From NCBI GenBank assembly GCA_002066995.1, contig MWTC01000039.1, forward strand, positions 1 to 64,000: a stretch of 64,000 bases of DNA, written 5' to 3'. This document shows positions 62,529-64,000 of this stretch, in pieces (the first letter of the stretch is position 1; the number at the start of each line of letters is the position of its first letter). Position numbers and translations under genes: made by a program. Under the pieces are notes generated by a model, which did not search any database, had not been told where the DNA came from, and saw only the letters and a list, made by a program, of their open reading frames with translations. This DNA comes from Sphingobacteriales bacterium UTBCD1. GTDB lineage: Bacteria > Bacteroidota > Bacteroidia > Chitinophagales > Chitinophagaceae.

Positions 62529-62629
62529 ATGTGCAGCTATTGTTTTCATCTTAATGCATTCCAACTTAGCTGCCAGTTAAATTACATTGGCGTGATCGGT
62601 GTTCGTTAAAATATGATTAACAAAACAGA

Positions 62630-63301
62630 ATGCTTAGCTGGAGTGAAATATTAATTAGATTGGCATTAGCGTCTCTATTCGGAGCACTGATTGGCCTGGA
62701 AAGAGAAAGAAAAAACTGGACCGCAGGATTAAGAACACACATGATGGTTTGCGTTGGTTCCTGCCTGATCATGATCGTGTCTGCTTATGCTTTCTTTGAT
62801 ATTCTTGGATCAAAAAACGTAGTACTGGATCCTTCAAGGATAGCAGCACAGGTAGTAAGCGGTATAGGTTTCATTGGTGCAGGTACTATCCTGTTTTCGA
62901 AGCAGGGAACTGTTCACGGTCTTACCACTGCTGCAGGCTTATGGACCGTTGCTGCTATCGGGCTTGCAACAGGCGGCGGAATGTATTTTGCAGCCAGCGC
63001 CACAACCGTAATAGCATTGATCATACTTTGGGCTTTGCATCCGCTGGAATACAACTATTCAAAAAAGTTCAGAAGAAGGACATTAAGAATCACAACCGAT
63101 TCCAATGTAGCCAATATCGAATTACTGAAAAATCTTTTAAGCAAGGATGAAGTAAAGGTGGAGACATTCTCACTGGAGAAAAATGACGGCGAACTCATCT
63201 TCCAGGTAAAATTTGAAAACTTAGGCCAAAGTGAAATTGATGCCTTAATGAATGAACTGAAAAACAACACTTCCATCAAAGAGTTTTCGTGGATAAAATA
63301 A
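62630..63301 (+). CDS. MgtC/SapB family inner-membrane protein
   Basis: 223 residues. The N-terminal half has four membrane helices with the family pattern: RLALASLFGALIGLERERKNWTAGLRTHMMVCVGSCLIM, IAAQVVSGIGFIGAGTILF and GLTTAAGLWTVAAIGLATGGG. A cytosolic C-terminal ACT-like domain (about 150-223) follows. Such proteins are linked to growth at low magnesium and to control of ATP synthase or envelope stress in pathogens, but the role in free-living Bacteroidota is unclear. A possible promoter lies 101 bp upstream. Confidence 0.9.
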   Translation: MLSWSEILIRLALASLFGALIGLERERKNWTAGLRTHMMVCVGSCLIMIVSAYAFFDILGSKNVVLDPSRIAAQVVSGIGFIGAGTILFSKQGTVHGLTTAAGLWTVAAIGLATGGGMYFAASATTVIALIILWALHPLEYNYSKKFRRRTLRITTDSNVANIELLKNLLSKDEVKVETFSLEKNDGELIFQVKFENLGQSEIDALMNELKNNTSIKEFSWIK

Positions 63302-63389
63302 ATTACGATCGCAACTCAGTTTTACAAAACAGCCGATTACAAAGATTTATTTCTTATGGCGTGGTTTTATACTGCATCAACTCTGTTCG

Positions 63390-64000
63390 TTATTTCAAAT
63401 TTGCCAGCATATCAGAAGTCATGGCAGCAAGGCCGAATTCTTCTTTCCATTGCCAATCCCGGCGGGCCACGGAGTCATCAATACTTTGAGGCCAGCTGTC
63501 TGCAATAGCCTGGCGGTAATCAGGTTTATATGAAATGGCAAATCCCGGAATATGTTTTCTTATTTCTGATGTGATCTCTTTGGGAGAAAAACTCATTCCC
63601 GATAAATTATAGGAAGTACGGATAGAAATCTTATCCGAAGGCGCTTCCATCAGTTCAATGGTGGCACGGATGGCATCGGGCATGTACATCATCGGCAGGT
63701 AAGTGTCTTCCTTTAAGAAACATTCATATTTCTTATGCTCCAATGCTTCATGAAAAATTTCCACGGCATAATCCGTAGTGCCTCCGCCGGGAGCGGATTT
63801 GTAAGAGATCAGCCCGGGATAACGCAGGCTTCTTATATCTACGCCATAACGATGATGGTAATAATTACACCAGAATTCACCGGCATATTTACTGATGCCA
63901 TACACTGTGGTAGGTTCAATAATCGTTTGCTGCGGGCAATTCTTTTTAGGTGATGTGGGGCCAAATACCGCAATGGAAGAAGGCCAGTACACTTTATGCA
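63390..64000 (-). CDS. L-threonine 3-dehydrogenase, SDR type (5' end outside the window)
   Basis: Partial gene: the frame is open to the right edge, so the N-terminal coenzyme-binding part is missing. The visible part has YWPSSIAVFGPTSPK, catalytic YGISKYAGE, RYPGLISYKSAPGGGTTDYAVEIF and LPMMYMPDAIRATIELMEAP, the signature of NAD-dependent SDR threonine dehydrogenases common in Bacteroidota. The enzyme oxidises L-threonine to 2-amino-3-oxobutyrate. It converges with the mgtC-like gene. Confidence 0.9.
   Translation of the reverse strand, partial: HKVYWPSSIAVFGPTSPKKNCPQQTIIEPTTVYGISKYAGEFWCNYYHHRYGVDIRSLRYPGLISYKSAPGGGTTDYAVEIFHEALEHKKYECFLKEDTYLPMMYMPDAIRATIELMEAPSDKISIRTSYNLSGMSFSPKEITSEIRKHIPGFAISYKPDYRQAIADSWPQSIDDSVARRDWQWKEEFGLAAMTSDMLANLK

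Larger units (their letters stand above)
62274..62629. other. Intergenic region between secA and mgtC-like gene
   Basis: 356 bp. It contains the secA terminator (62296-62330), then two further inverted repeats: CCTTTTTC (62353-62360) with GAAAAAGG (62381-62388), and CCTGTT (62393-62398) with AACAGG (62406-62411). A -7 promoter element TAAATTTG lies at 62521-62528. No open frame of note. Confidence 0.6.

Overview
The window looks like a chromosomal segment of a Bacteroidota bacterium, probably of the family Chitinophagaceae. Four things point there: a T9SS-type C-terminal sorting domain on a large secreted protein, an UpxY-type NusG paralog in a polysaccharide operon, a long (1116-residue) SecA ending in a zinc-binding tail, and matches to the Bacteroidota promoter element TAnnTTTG upstream of several housekeeping genes. 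No rRNA, tRNA, CRISPR array, transposase or prophage was recognised.

Positions 51-46475 are one very long exopolysaccharide (EPS) locus, all on the minus strand and therefore read from about 46.5 kb down to position 51. It starts with envelope and control genes (Wza-like lipoprotein, Wzc-like tyrosine kinase, UpxY). A glycosyltransferase, an ABC exporter (Wzm/Wzt), an acetyltransferase and a Wzy-like polymerase follow. Then come several glycosyltransferases, nucleotide-sugar enzymes (a GDP-mannose 3,5-epimerase-like and a UDP-uronate 4-epimerase-like protein), a deacetylase, an asparagine-synthase-like amidotransferase and the initiating phosphoglycosyltransferase (27.8-26.4 kb). The distal part (25-15 kb) carries a modification cassette: two CapK-type adenylate-forming enzymes, an MBOAT acyltransferase, a membrane-anchored SGNH protein, a NadE-like PP-loop enzyme, an AMP-ligase, an NTF2-like protein, a PrmC-like methyltransferase, an acyl carrier protein and a second asparagine-synthase-like enzyme. 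The last 15 kb hold a second sugar module: epimerase, FAD oxidoreductase, deacetylase, two WecB epimerases, methyltransferase, GT2, GT39-like, bi-domain oxidoreductase, an alpha/alpha-barrel protein and a WecG/TagA transferase.

The most interesting reading is that the 15-22 kb cassette is a Dlt-like carrier-protein system. Its AMP-ligase, carrier protein, MBOAT and SGNH protein are the same four protein types as DltA, DltC, DltB and DltD, here in a Gram-negative EPS locus. They are interleaved with enzymes that make and could methylate carboxamides (AsnB-like, NadE-like, PrmC-like). This suggests the polymer carries an amidated, perhaps N-methylated, acyl or aminoacyl group. That is an inference from gene content, not a demonstrated function.

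About 1.1 kb of AT-rich divergent intergenic DNA with overlapping palindromes separates the EPS operon from a plus-strand gene (47554-51783). That gene encodes a secreted beta-helix protein with seven PKD-like repeats and a T9SS tail. From 52 kb onwards the genes are ordinary chromosomal ones: a beta-CASP metallo-beta-lactamase, a thioesterase-like protein, a thioredoxin-like protein, lysA, scpB, atpG and a lipoprotein on the minus strand, then secA and an MgtC-family gene on the plus strand. A threonine dehydrogenase gene runs off the right edge.
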